Translations under genes and position numbers: made by a program
Assembly (NCBI GenBank): GCA_036373915.1
Contig: DASUUU010000082.1
Coordinates: 1 to 64,000, forward strand
Length of the DNA: 64,000 bases
Direction of reading: 5' to 3'
Source: JASLBX01 sp036373915
Lineage (GTDB): Bacteria > Actinomycetota > Actinomycetes > Jiangellales > Jiangellaceae
Shown: one piece after another, positions 8,399 through 16,476 of the stretch
Numbering within the stretch: position 1 is the stretch's first letter
Layout: every line of letters starts with the position of its first letter
Notes under the pieces: generated by a model
Databases searched by the model: none
The model's input: only the letters and a program-made list of their open reading frames with translations
What the model was told of the DNA's origin: nothing

Positions 8399-10984
8399 AT
8401 GAACGACCAGCTCACCACGAAAGCTCAGGAGGCTCTCTCCGTTGCGGTGCGCAGCGCGGCAACTGCCGGCAACCCGCAGGTGGAGCCGATTCACATCCTG
8501 CGTGCGTTGCTCACGCAGTCCGGTGGAATCACCGCGCCGCTACTCGAGGCGACCGGTGCGGACGTCACGTCCGTCCGGTCCGACGTCGACGCCGCCGCCG
8601 AGGCGCTACCGGCCGCGTCCGGCTCGACGGTGGGCGCGCCGGGCCTGGCTCGCCAGACCTACGCCGCGCTCTCACACGCCGGCGAGGTCGCCCGGGAGCT
8701 CGGCGACGAGTACGTGTCCACCGAGCACTTGCTGGTCGGGCTCGCACACGTCGACTCGCCCGTCAAGGAGCTGCTCGCCCGGCACGGCGTTACCGCCGAA
8801 CGTCTGCGGGCGGCGTTCACCCAGGTCCGCGGCAACGCGAAGGTCACGTCCCCCGATCCGGAGGGAACCTACGACGCGCTCAACAAGTACGGCGTCGACC
8901 TTGTCGAGCGAGCTCGCGAAGGCAAGGTCGACCCCGTTATCGGACGCGACTCGGAAATCCGGCGCGTCGTGCAAGTGCTCTCCCGGCGCACCAAGAACAA
9001 CCCGGTGCTGATCGGCGAACCAGGCGTCGGTAAGACCGCTGTCGTCGAAGGGCTGGCCCAGCGGATCGTGGCCGGCGACGTCCCAGAGTCCCTGCGCGGC
9101 AAGCGCCTCGTCGCGCTGGACCTCGGTGCGATGCTGGCCGGCGCGAAGTACCGCGGCGAGTTCGAGGAACGACTCAAGGCGGTGCTGGACGAGATCAAGG
9201 CCAGCGAGGGCCAGGTCATCACGTTCATCGACGAGCTGCACACCGTGGTCGGCGCGGGAGCGGGCGGTGATTCATCGCTTGATGCCGGCAACATGCTCAA
9301 GCCGATGCTGGCCCGCGGCGAGCTGCGCATGGTCGGCGCGACAACCTTGGACGAGTACCGCGAGCGGATCGAGAAGGACCCCGCCCTGGAGCGCAGGTTC
9401 CAGCAGGTCTACGTCGGCGAGCCCAGCGTCGAGGACACCATCGCGATCCTGCGCGGGCTCAAGGAGCGCTACGAAGCCCACCACAAGGTGCAGATCTCCG
9501 ACGCGGCTTTGGTTGCAGCTGCCACGCTGTCCGACCGTTACATCACCGGCCGCCAGCTGCCGGACAAGGCGATCGACCTTGTCGACGAGTCCGCGTCTCG
9601 GCTCCGGATGGAGATCGACTCGTCGCCCGTCGAGATCGACACGCTGCGCCGGACGGTCGACCGGCTCAAGATGGAAGAGCTCGCGCTGGCGAAGGAGACC
9701 GACGCCGCGTCCCAGGAACGGCTCGCCGCGCTGCGCGCCGAGCTGGCCGACACCGAAGAGGAACTGCGCGGCCTCGAGGCCCGGTGGGAGCAGGAGAAGT
9801 CCAGCCTGAACCGGGTCGGCGCGCTGAAAGAGCAGATCGATGAGCTACGGGGCCAGGCCGAGCGCGCTCAGCGTGAAGGTGACCTGGCCGGGGCCAGCGA
9901 GATCCTCTACGGCAAGATCCCGCAGCTGGAGAAGGAGCTCGCGGCCGCCGCTGAGGCAGAGGCCGACCGTCCGGCGAACGCCATGGTCAAGGAGGAGGTC
10001 GGCCCGGACGACGTAGCCGACGTGGTCTCGGCGTGGACGGGTATCCCGGCCGGCCGGCTGCTCGAAGGCGAGACCGGAAAGCTGCTGCGGATGGAAGAAG
10101 AGCTGGGTCGGCGCGTGGTCGGGCAGCAGAAGGCCGTGGCCACGGTGTCGGACGCCGTCCGGCGCGCGCGGGCGGGGGTCTCGGATCCCGACCGTCCTAC
10201 CGGGTCGTTCCTGTTCCTCGGCCCGACCGGGGTAGGTAAGACCGAGCTGGCCAAGGCGCTGGCCGGATTCCTGTTCGACGACGACCGCGCAATGGTGCGG
10301 ATCGACATGAGCGAGTACGGCGAGAAGCACAGCGTGGCTCGGCTGGTCGGTGCCCCACCGGGTTACGTCGGCTACGAGGAGGGCGGCCAGCTCACCGAGG
10401 CCGTCCGGCGGCGTCCGTACTCGGTGATCTTGCTGGACGAGGTGGAGAAGGCGCACCCCGAGGTGTTCGACGTCCTGCTGCAGGTACTCGACGACGGCCG
10501 GCTCACCGATGGGCAGGGCCGCACGGTCGATTTCCGCAACGCGATCCTGATCCTGACGTCCAACCTGGGCTCTGTGTTCCTGGCCGAGCCGACGCTGGAC
10601 GACAACACCAAGCGCGAGAAGGTGATGGAGGTCGTGCGGGCGTCGTTCAAGCCGGAGTTCCTGAACCGGCTCGACGACGTGGTCCTGTTCAACCCGCTGG
10701 GCACGGACGAGCTCGCCCGCATCGTCGAGTTGCAGGTGAACTTGCTGGCCGATCGGCTCGCGGACCGGCGGCTGACGCTGCACGTCAGCGACGCCGCCAA
10801 GGAGTGGCTGGCACTGACCGGGTACGACCCGGTGTACGGAGCACGGCCGCTGCGCCGTCTCGTGCAGTCGGCCATCGGCGACAAACTCGCCCGGGCCATC
10901 CTGGCCGGTGACGTCAAGGACGGCGACACGGTGGAGGTCGGCGTCGACGAGGCCGCGGACACGCTCACCGTCCAGCGCGCCTAG
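8399..10984 (+). CDS. clpB: ATP-dependent disaggregating chaperone ClpB
   Basis: At 861 aa it is full length for ClpB. The order is N-domain with two Clp-N repeats (1-145), AAA+ domain 1 with Walker A GEPGVGKT and Walker B VITFIDELH, a coiled-coil middle domain (about 405-525, rich in Glu/Arg heptads), AAA+ domain 2 with Walker A GPTGVGKTELAKAL and Walker B VILLDEVEKAHPE, and the C-terminal D2-small domain. It rescues aggregated proteins with DnaK/DnaJ/GrpE in the cytoplasm. The ATG has a good ribosome site (GGGAGAA). The HAIR repeat upstream indicates HspR control. A 16-bp inverted repeat lies just after the stop. Confidence 0.98.
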   Translation: MNDQLTTKAQEALSVAVRSAATAGNPQVEPIHILRALLTQSGGITAPLLEATGADVTSVRSDVDAAAEALPAASGSTVGAPGLARQTYAALSHAGEVARELGDEYVSTEHLLVGLAHVDSPVKELLARHGVTAERLRAAFTQVRGNAKVTSPDPEGTYDALNKYGVDLVERAREGKVDPVIGRDSEIRRVVQVLSRRTKNNPVLIGEPGVGKTAVVEGLAQRIVAGDVPESLRGKRLVALDLGAMLAGAKYRGEFEERLKAVLDEIKASEGQVITFIDELHTVVGAGAGGDSSLDAGNMLKPMLARGELRMVGATTLDEYRERIEKDPALERRFQQVYVGEPSVEDTIAILRGLKERYEAHHKVQISDAALVAAATLSDRYITGRQLPDKAIDLVDESASRLRMEIDSSPVEIDTLRRTVDRLKMEELALAKETDAASQERLAALRAELADTEEELRGLEARWEQEKSSLNRVGALKEQIDELRGQAERAQREGDLAGASEILYGKIPQLEKELAAAAEAEADRPANAMVKEEVGPDDVADVVSAWTGIPAGRLLEGETGKLLRMEEELGRRVVGQQKAVATVSDAVRRARAGVSDPDRPTGSFLFLGPTGVGKTELAKALAGFLFDDDRAMVRIDMSEYGEKHSVARLVGAPPGYVGYEEGGQLTEAVRRRPYSVILLDEVEKAHPEVFDVLLQVLDDGRLTDGQGRTVDFRNAILILTSNLGSVFLAEPTLDDNTKREKVMEVVRASFKPEFLNRLDDVVLFNPLGTDELARIVELQVNLLADRLADRRLTLHVSDAAKEWLALTGYDPVYGARPLRRLVQSAIGDKLARAILAGDVKDGDTVEVGVDEAADTLTVQRA

Positions 10985-10994
10985 CCGTCCTCCC

Positions 10995-11047
10995 ATGATC
11001 ACGAAGGGTTGGGCAGCCCGATCTGGTGCCAAACCCTTCGTGATCAT
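10995..11047. repeat. 16-bp inverted repeat after clpB, TGATC-type palindromic element
   Basis: ATGATCACGAAGGGTT (10995-11010) and its exact reverse complement (11032-11047) flank a 21-nt loop, 10 nt after the clpB stop. It can act as a terminator. Its ends (TGATCA followed by a purine-rich run) resemble the longer inverted repeats at 25779-25875 and 47133-47237, so it is probably a shorter member of a dispersed family. Confidence 0.65.
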
Positions 11048-11076
11048 CGGTTGAGTGCTCGGTAGGGTCGGGTGCT

Positions 11077-11847
11077 ATGCCAACAGCGCTCGTGACGGGC
11101 CCCACTTCCGGCATAGGAAGGGCCTTCGCCCGCCGGCTCGCAGCCACCGGACACGACCTCGTGCTCGTCTCGCGCGATGCGGAACGGCTGGCGGCCACCG
11201 CGGCAGAGCTCGAGCAACAGTTCGGCATCGGTGCCGAGGTGCTACCGGCCGATCTGAGCGCGCACGACGGCATGGCGATCGTCGAGGAGCGGCTGCGCGA
11301 CACCGGCCGTCCCATCGACCTGCTGGTCAACAATGCAGGGTTCGCCTTGCGCAAGCCGTATATCGCCAACGACATCGGCGAGGAGGAGCGGCTGCTCAAC
11401 GTGCTGGTCCTGGCCGTCCTGCGACTGACCCATGCCGCCCTGCCCGGCATGCTCGAGCGCACGCGCGGCGCCGTCATCAACGTCAGCTCCGTCGCCGGGT
11501 TGATCCCTCGCGGGACGTACAGCGCACACAAGGCCTGGGTGACGCTGTTCAGCGAAGGGCTGGCGCCGCGGGTGGCCGGCGGCGGTGTCCGAGTCATGGC
11601 GTTGCTGCCGGGCTTCGTGCGCACTGAAATGCACCAGCGAGCCCAGATGAACATGGCGGGCATGCCGTCGTTCATGTGGCTCGACGCGGATCGACTCGTC
11701 GAGACCGCGCTGCGTGATCTGGAACGCGGCAAGCGTGTCTCCGTCCCCGGCGGCTTGTACAAGACGGCGGCGTGGATCCTGCCGCGCCTGCCTCGGCGAC
11801 TCCTCGTGGCTACGGGCAAGCGGCATCCGGCCGAAAGGAACGGCTGA
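11077..11847 (+). CDS. Short-chain dehydrogenase/reductase (SDR)
   Basis: The 256-aa sequence carries all classical SDR marks: cofactor motif TGPTSGIG near the N-terminus, NNAG (LVNNAGFAL), the catalytic Ser of INVSSVAG and the YxxxK pair in TYSAHKAW. An Arg after the second strand (LVSRDAERL) favours NADP(H). It has a hydrophobic C-terminal stretch (AAWILPRLPRRLLVA) suggesting membrane association, as in the subgroup that reduces acyl or steroid ketones. The substrate is unknown. It converges with the acyltransferase gene, with only three bases between the stops. Confidence 0.9.
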   Translation: MPTALVTGPTSGIGRAFARRLAATGHDLVLVSRDAERLAATAAELEQQFGIGAEVLPADLSAHDGMAIVEERLRDTGRPIDLLVNNAGFALRKPYIANDIGEEERLLNVLVLAVLRLTHAALPGMLERTRGAVINVSSVAGLIPRGTYSAHKAWVTLFSEGLAPRVAGGGVRVMALLPGFVRTEMHQRAQMNMAGMPSFMWLDADRLVETALRDLERGKRVSVPGGLYKTAAWILPRLPRRLLVATGKRHPAERNG

Positions 11848-11850
11848 ACA

Positions 11851-12945
11851 TCACCCGACGACGGCGCGGACGTACGGGATCCGGCGCACCAGCACGGTGA
11901 GCGCGACAGAAGCGGCGACGGTTATCGCCGCGTGGCCGGCCGCGGCGACCAGCAGCGACAGCGGCCCGCTGGGAAGCTGCCAGACGGCCTGTAGCGGATA
12001 CAGCACCAGCGGATGGACGAGAAAGATACCGAACGTGACCGACGCTACCGCGCTCGTCCGGTGCCGCCGCGCCCGCAGTGCGGCGCCGGCGGCCCGCAGC
12101 AGGACCAAGGCCGACAGCGACATCACCACGACGGTCGGCGACAGGTAGCCGTACAGGTACCGACCAGGGGTGCCCCAGCCGTCGGATTCCGACAGCACAC
12201 CGACCAGGCCCGCCGTCGCGACCACCGCCGTCACGAACGAGGCGCCGGCCACTCGCACCCGGTACGGCGTCAGGCACATGTCGCGCAGCACCCAGCCGGC
12301 GACGAAGTACCCGGCGAACGGCAGGAAGCGAGTAGCCGCCGTCGAGGATCCGGCTCCCACGAGTATGGACGCGAACTGGTCGAGCGCCCCGATACCGATG
12401 AGCACGCCGGCCAGCCCGGCCTGCATCCGCCGGGTCGTGTGCCGGATCACGATCTTCAGGAATGGGGCCAGCGCGTACAGACCGACCAGCACGTACAGGA
12501 AGTACAGCTGCAAGAACGGCGACCCTGCGAGCACACCCCGGGCGGCGTCTTCGACGGACAGGTCCTGCTCCAGCCACCACTGGCGGAATCCGAGGTAGAC
12601 AAGTGTCCAGACGATAAGAGGGACGCCCACCCGGCCGAGCCGACGCAGATAGAAGTCTCGAGGGCGTTCCACTCGACGCGGATCCAGCAGCAGCGCCCCG
12701 CTGATCATGACGAACACCGGAACGCACCACCGGAGCGCGGAGTCGATCACGTTCGCCGTCCACCAACCTGCGGATCCCTCGTCGGCCCAGCGTCCGGTGA
12801 CTATCGGTGCGATCACGTGGATCAGCACGACCGCGACGATCGCCAGGACGCGGGCCACGTCCAGCCAGGTGGTGTCGTCCAGTCCAGCGCTGCGCGCAAC
12901 GGCCGGTTGAGATGTTGCTGTTCGTGTTTCGGTGACGTCGGTCAT
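11851..12945 (-). CDS. Membrane acyltransferase, family 3 (OafA/WecH-like)
   Basis: The product is about 364 aa with ten or so membrane helices. The first helix carries LDVARVLAIVAVVLIHV, with the His typical of the acyltransferase-3 family, and the second WCVPVFVMISGALLL. The family O-acetylates cell-surface sugars or lipids using cytoplasmic acyl-CoA. ATG 12945 is given as the start; a TTG at 12951 is also in frame. Upstream (12952-12975) the plus strand has two G-tracts of seven and six bases, and no clear ribosome site is visible, so the start remains uncertain. Confidence 0.85.
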   Translation of the reverse strand: MTDVTETRTATSQPAVARSAGLDDTTWLDVARVLAIVAVVLIHVIAPIVTGRWADEGSAGWWTANVIDSALRWCVPVFVMISGALLLDPRRVERPRDFYLRRLGRVGVPLIVWTLVYLGFRQWWLEQDLSVEDAARGVLAGSPFLQLYFLYVLVGLYALAPFLKIVIRHTTRRMQAGLAGVLIGIGALDQFASILVGAGSSTAATRFLPFAGYFVAGWVLRDMCLTPYRVRVAGASFVTAVVATAGLVGVLSESDGWGTPGRYLYGYLSPTVVVMSLSALVLLRAAGAALRARRHRTSAVASVTFGIFLVHPLVLYPLQAVWQLPSGPLSLLVAAAGHAAITVAASVALTVLVRRIPYVRAVVG

Positions 12946-13007
12946 CGACAAAGGGGGGGTCGGGGGGTCGCGGTCACGGTCCGTTCGTTAAGTACCCACT
13001 TTCGTGG

Positions 13008-13646
13008 TCACCCAGCAAGCCGTTCGATGACATCGGCCACAGTTACGGCCAGTTCGCGTGCCGAGTCGTCGACGAGCCAGCCGCGCTGCTCGGCCGATCG
13101 CGCCCACCACTGCGTCGGCCCGACCCCTCGAACGTCCGAACCGGACCGCACGTACGCGCACGGCGCGTCCGGCCAGTCGACGGCGGCCGGCAACGGTTCG
13201 CTCCAGAAGGCGTGGTCCGCGGCCAGCGGCTGGTCCGGAGCGCTCGCGGCTCCGTCGTGCAGCGCGGCATGGATCCGATCCGCTGCGTCGGCGTCGGCGG
13301 CGCGGAGCAGGTCGAGGTGGGTCTGCGCACCCGGTCTCGGCAGTGAGGCGTCCACGAACACGTACCCGCCCACCGCGCGGCGGGCGGCTCGCTGGGTCCG
13401 GGCCAGCGCCGGAAGCAACGGCCCGGCCGTGCCGTGCGCGACCAGGGCCAACGGCGTCGGAACAGCCATCGCGTGCAGCGGCCGGGCCATTCCGGCCACC
13501 CAGCCCACCGCGTACGGCGGGGATCCGGCCACGAGTTCCGGTGCGATCACATGCACGCCGTTGTTGCGCAGTTCGCCGGCCACTGGACCCCACCAGTCGG
13601 GCGGGTCCAGCGGACCATGGGCGAGGACGACGGTGCCGGGCCGCAC
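13008..13646 (-). CDS. Alpha/beta-hydrolase-like protein with an altered nucleophile elbow
   Basis: A predicted 212-aa protein, taking GTG 13646 because an earlier start would overlap the divergent pyrE start. It opens with TVVLAHGPLDPPDWWGPVA and has LALVAHGTAGPLLPALA where related hydrolases read GHSGAG or GHSAGG. The catalytic Ser therefore appears to be Gly. A late acidic and His-containing part is not obvious. It may be a non-catalytic alpha/beta-hydrolase fold protein or a decayed enzyme. It shares a 29-bp divergent region with pyrE. Coding quality is good through the whole frame, which argues for a functional gene. Confidence 0.7.
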   Translation of the reverse strand: MRPGTVVLAHGPLDPPDWWGPVAGELRNNGVHVIAPELVAGSPPYAVGWVAGMARPLHAMAVPTPLALVAHGTAGPLLPALARTQRAARRAVGGYVFVDASLPRPGAQTHLDLLRAADADAADRIHAALHDGAASAPDQPLAADHAFWSEPLPAAVDWPDAPCAYVRSGSDVRGVGPTQWWARSAEQRGWLVDDSARELAVTVADVIERLAG

Positions 13647-13675
13647 ACATCTAGGGTGCCGTACGCTCGACCACC

Positions 13676-14218
13676 GTGAGTGCACGGGACGACCTCCGTC
13701 AGCAGATCGTCGACAAAGCCGTGGTCAACGGCCACGTCGTGCTGTCCTCAGGGTTGGAAGCGGATTTCTACATCGACCTTCGCCGCGTCACGCTGGACGG
13801 GACCGCGGCGCCGCTGGTCGGCCAGGTCATGCTCGATCTGACCGCGGACATCGATTACGACGCCGTCGGCGGGCTGACCCTCGGCGCCGACCCGGTGGCA
13901 AGTGCGATGCTGCACGCGGCGGCTTCCCGCGGGCGGAGCCTGGATGCCTTCGTCGTCCGCAAGGCCGGCAAGGCGCACGGATTGCAGCGACGAATCGAAG
14001 GTCCCGACGTGGCCGGCCGGCGAGTGCTCGCCGTCGAGGACACGTCGACCACCGGCAGCAGCGTGCTGACCGCGGCAACCGCGCTGCGGGAAGCCGGAGC
14101 GCACGTCGTCGGCGTGGCCGTCATCGTAGACCGCGCGACCGGAGCCCGCGAACGCATCGAGGCCGAAGGGCTGTCGTACCTGGCCGCGTACGACCTGGCC
14201 GACCTCGGACTCGGCTGA
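13676..14218 (+). CDS. pyrE: Orotate phosphoribosyltransferase
   Basis: The product is 180 aa, the usual size for actinobacterial PyrE. The PRPP-binding motif is VLAVEDTSTTGSS, with the dimer-arm Lys residues in VVRKAGKAHG and the orotate region GLEADFYIDLRR. It converts orotate and PRPP to OMP in pyrimidine synthesis. The start is GTG at 13676. The SpoU methylase gene follows after 13 nt, an arrangement common in actinobacteria, so the two are probably cotranscribed. Confidence 0.95.
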   Translation: MSARDDLRQQIVDKAVVNGHVVLSSGLEADFYIDLRRVTLDGTAAPLVGQVMLDLTADIDYDAVGGLTLGADPVASAMLHAAASRGRSLDAFVVRKAGKAHGLQRRIEGPDVAGRRVLAVEDTSTTGSSVLTAATALREAGAHVVGVAVIVDRATGARERIEAEGLSYLAAYDLADLGLG

Positions 14219-14231
14219 TCGGACCGGTTCC

Positions 14232-14897
14232 GTGGACGAATCAGAGAACGTTGGTGAGTCAGAGAACGTCGGCGAGGTCGGCGTCGGCGAGGTCGGCGTC
14301 GGCCCGTGGCAAGGGCCGTGGCCTGACGACCCGAAGTACGACCCCGAGTTGCTGGCCCACGGGGATCGGCGCAACGTGGTCGACCGGTACCGCTACTGGC
14401 GGCGCGAGGCGATCGTGGCCGATCTCGACAAGCGGCGGCATCCGTTTCATGTCGCCGTCGAGAACTGGCAGCACGATTTCAATATCGGTGCGATAGTGCG
14501 CACGGCCAACGCGTTCCAGGCGGCCGCGGTGCATATCGTCGGCCGCCGGCGCTGGAACCGGCGCGGCGCCATGGTCACCGACCGATACCAGCACGTCCAT
14601 CACCACCCGACCATCGCGGAGTTCGCGGAGTGGGCCAGATCCGAGGCGTTGCCGCTGATCGGGGTGGACAACCTGCCGGGCGCGGTGCCGCTCGAGACGT
14701 TCGAACTGCCGCGGGAATGTGTGCTGCTGTTCGGCCAGGAAGGGCCCGGCCTGTCGGACGAGGCACGGGCCCATGCGGCGGCCGTCCTGTCGATCGCGCA
14801 GTTCGGCTCGACCCGCTCGATCAACGCAGGAGCGGCGTCGGCCATCGCCATGCACGCGTGGATCCGCCGCCACGTGTTCGGCCAGCGACCCAACTAG
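14232..14897 (+). CDS. SpoU/TrmH family RNA 2'-O-methyltransferase
   Basis: A 221-aa protein with the three SPOUT motifs: NIGAIVRTANAF (motif 1), LLFGQEGPGLSDEA (motif 2) and SIAQFGSTRSINAGAASAIAMHAW (motif 3, forming the knotted SAM site). It methylates a ribose in tRNA or rRNA; the exact nucleotide cannot be told. The N-terminal 24 residues are acidic tandem repeats not seen in the catalytic core; the core begins near VGPWQGPWPDDPKYDP. GTG 14232 is the start used. The gene follows pyrE closely. Confidence 0.92.
   Translation: MDESENVGESENVGEVGVGEVGVGPWQGPWPDDPKYDPELLAHGDRRNVVDRYRYWRREAIVADLDKRRHPFHVAVENWQHDFNIGAIVRTANAFQAAAVHIVGRRRWNRRGAMVTDRYQHVHHHPTIAEFAEWARSEALPLIGVDNLPGAVPLETFELPRECVLLFGQEGPGLSDEARAHAAAVLSIAQFGSTRSINAGAASAIAMHAWIRRHVFGQRPN
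14238..14303 (+). repeat. In-frame tandem repeats at the start of the SpoU gene
   Basis: Two 18-bp units (14238-14255, 14256-14273; ESENVG twice) are followed by two identical 15-bp units (14274-14288, 14289-14303; EVGVG twice). The unit lengths are multiples of three, so copy-number change would keep the frame. Confidence 0.85.
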
Positions 14898-14915
14898 CGG
14901 CGACTTGCGCTTGGC

Positions 14916-15100
14916 GATCAGGTGACCAACCCGCCGCATCACACCACGTCAGGCCACCGCTACCCCACCTGATCATCTACCGCCCACGCCAATACGAACG
15001 ATCAGGTGACCAACCTGCCGCATCACACCAGGTCACGGCGCCGCATTCCCACCTGATCGACTATGCGGAAACGATCAGGTGGGAAAACGGCGATCAGGTG
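14916..15100. repeat. Iterated GATCAGGTG stem-loop repeats between convergent genes
   Basis: Two 36-nt direct copies (14916-14951 and 15000-15035, 34 of 36 identical) lie 84 nt apart. Each opens with GATCAGGTG and is closed about 50 nt later by CACCTGATC (14966-14974, 15050-15058), so each is a stem-loop. Two more GATCAGGTG copies lie at 15073 and 15092. TTCCCACCTGATC (15046-15058) and its complement (15073-15085) make a perfect 13-bp hairpin that could terminate either convergent gene. This accounts for nearly the whole 14898-15107 gap. Confidence 0.75.
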
Positions 15101-15107
15101 ACGACCG

Positions 15108-16451
15108 TCAGGAGCAGGCGCTGGTGTAGTCGTAAGCCTCCGCCGTTTCGCCGGTCACCTCGGCTTCGATGGTGGACACGCCCAGGGTGCCCTCCTCGTC
15201 CGGCCGGTTGATGACCGCCTGCCGGATCGCGTTCTCGTTGGTGTCGGCGCCGAAGGTGGCGGCGGGCAGGGCTCCCTCGTAATCCACTTCCAGGCCGTCG
15301 ACAACCGAACGCAATCCCTCGCGGGTCAGGTCACCGTTGGCCGCGGCCGCTTCGAGCGCGGCCTTGATCGGGTACGACCACACCCAGCCGAAGATGTACC
15401 CGTCGTTCTCCGGGTTTCCGCCGTCGAGGGACTCGCGGATCGCGTCATGCGCCGCACTGGTGCCGTCGATGCCCTCCCACGGAGCGATGTTCGTGTAGGT
15501 GGCCAGGATCGCGTCCGCCGCGGCCGACTCCAGCAGGGCCGGGTTCCAGGTCGGAACCGAGCCGAGGAACTGGCCGCCGAATCCACTGACAACGGTCTTG
15601 CCGATGATCTCACCGGTCTCGGCCGGCCCGACGGCGAGCACCACGGCGTCCGCGCCGCTTTCCATCACCGCACTGACCGCCGCGTCCTGTGAGCCCACGA
15701 TGGTGTTCGGCGCTGTCTCGACGAATCCGGCGTACTCCGCACCGTTCGCCTCCGCCCAGTGCTCGACACCGGCGGCGGAATCGCCACCGTAGTCGCCGGG
15801 GTATCCCACGGCAAGCACTGTGGCCGGCTCGCTGACGTTGGCCGCGAACCAGTCCAGGCCCACCTGGGACTCGATGCAGTACGAGTATCCGGACTCTAGG
15901 ATCAGGCCTTGATCCGAGTCGTCGAAGGCCCATCCGGACCACCACGAGGCCGGGGCGCCGATCACGTTGTCGGCGTCCATGTCCGACAGGATCGCTTCGG
16001 TCGTCGGCGTTCCCAGGGTCTGGGCCAACGCCAGGATGTTCGGCTCGATCTCGCGATACCGCGCGCTGTGCTGCTGGGGGTCGTACAAGGTGTCGCGGGT
16101 GTACGTCGCGATGTCGACGTCGAAGCCACCTATTCCGCCGTCCTCGTTGACACGTGCCCAGAACGCCTCCTGGCCTGCGGTGATCGGCACCGCCACCGGT
16201 GCGAACGGGCCTTCGCTCAGGTCCGACAGCACACCGAGGTAGATGCAGCCGTTGTCCGGGTTCACCGCATCCGGGCACGGCTCCTCAGTGACGCCGACAT
16301 CGAACGCGATCTCGCCGGTGTCGCCACCCGGCTCCTCGGTACCGCCGTCTTCAGCTGTTTCGCCATCGCCGTCGTCCTCGACGGCGCATGCCGTTGCCAG
16401 CAATGCCACGGCTCCCAGCACCGCTGCGGTGCGTCTTGCTGTGCTCCTCAT
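15108..16451 (-). CDS. Liv-type ABC transporter substrate-binding lipoprotein (second system)
   Basis: The product is 447 aa. The signal peptide ends in the lipobox LATAC, followed by a very acidic Asp/Glu/Gly linker, so it is a lipoprotein outside the membrane. The fold is periplasmic-binding-protein type I, with Cys residues in EEPCPDAVNPDNGCIYLG and at the C-terminus (TSACS) that could form disulfides, a subgroup feature. ATG 16451 has a good ribosome site (AGGTGAGC) and is preferred to GTG 16460. It is the last gene of the minus-strand operon livF-livG-acyl-CoA ligase-livH-livM-livJ. The acyl-CoA ligase inside the operon suggests a carboxylic acid substrate (fatty, steroid or aromatic acid) rather than an amino acid. 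Confidence 0.92.
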   Translation of the reverse strand: MRSTARRTAAVLGAVALLATACAVEDDGDGETAEDGGTEEPGGDTGEIAFDVGVTEEPCPDAVNPDNGCIYLGVLSDLSEGPFAPVAVPITAGQEAFWARVNEDGGIGGFDVDIATYTRDTLYDPQQHSARYREIEPNILALAQTLGTPTTEAILSDMDADNVIGAPASWWSGWAFDDSDQGLILESGYSYCIESQVGLDWFAANVSEPATVLAVGYPGDYGGDSAAGVEHWAEANGAEYAGFVETAPNTIVGSQDAAVSAVMESGADAVVLAVGPAETGEIIGKTVVSGFGGQFLGSVPTWNPALLESAAADAILATYTNIAPWEGIDGTSAAHDAIRESLDGGNPENDGYIFGWVWSYPIKAALEAAAANGDLTREGLRSVVDGLEVDYEGALPAATFGADTNENAIRQAVINRPDEEGTLGVSTIEAEVTGETAEAYDYTSACS

Positions 16452-16476
16452 CGAGCTCACCTCATTTCCGAAATTG

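Noticed and set aside
12952..12975. G-quadruplex or a second 6C RNA at the G-tracts before the acyltransferase
   Set aside because: Only two long G-runs are present rather than four, and no stems enclose the C-runs on the other strand.
12013..14496. Open plus-strand frame of over 800 codons
   Set aside because: It covers the antisense of two minus-strand genes and then the wrong frame of pyrE and the SpoU gene; Arg/Pro-rich shadow without domains.
14916..15100. Possible CRISPR array
   Set aside because: Only two long copies, the spacer region itself is part of the repeat, and no cas gene is present.
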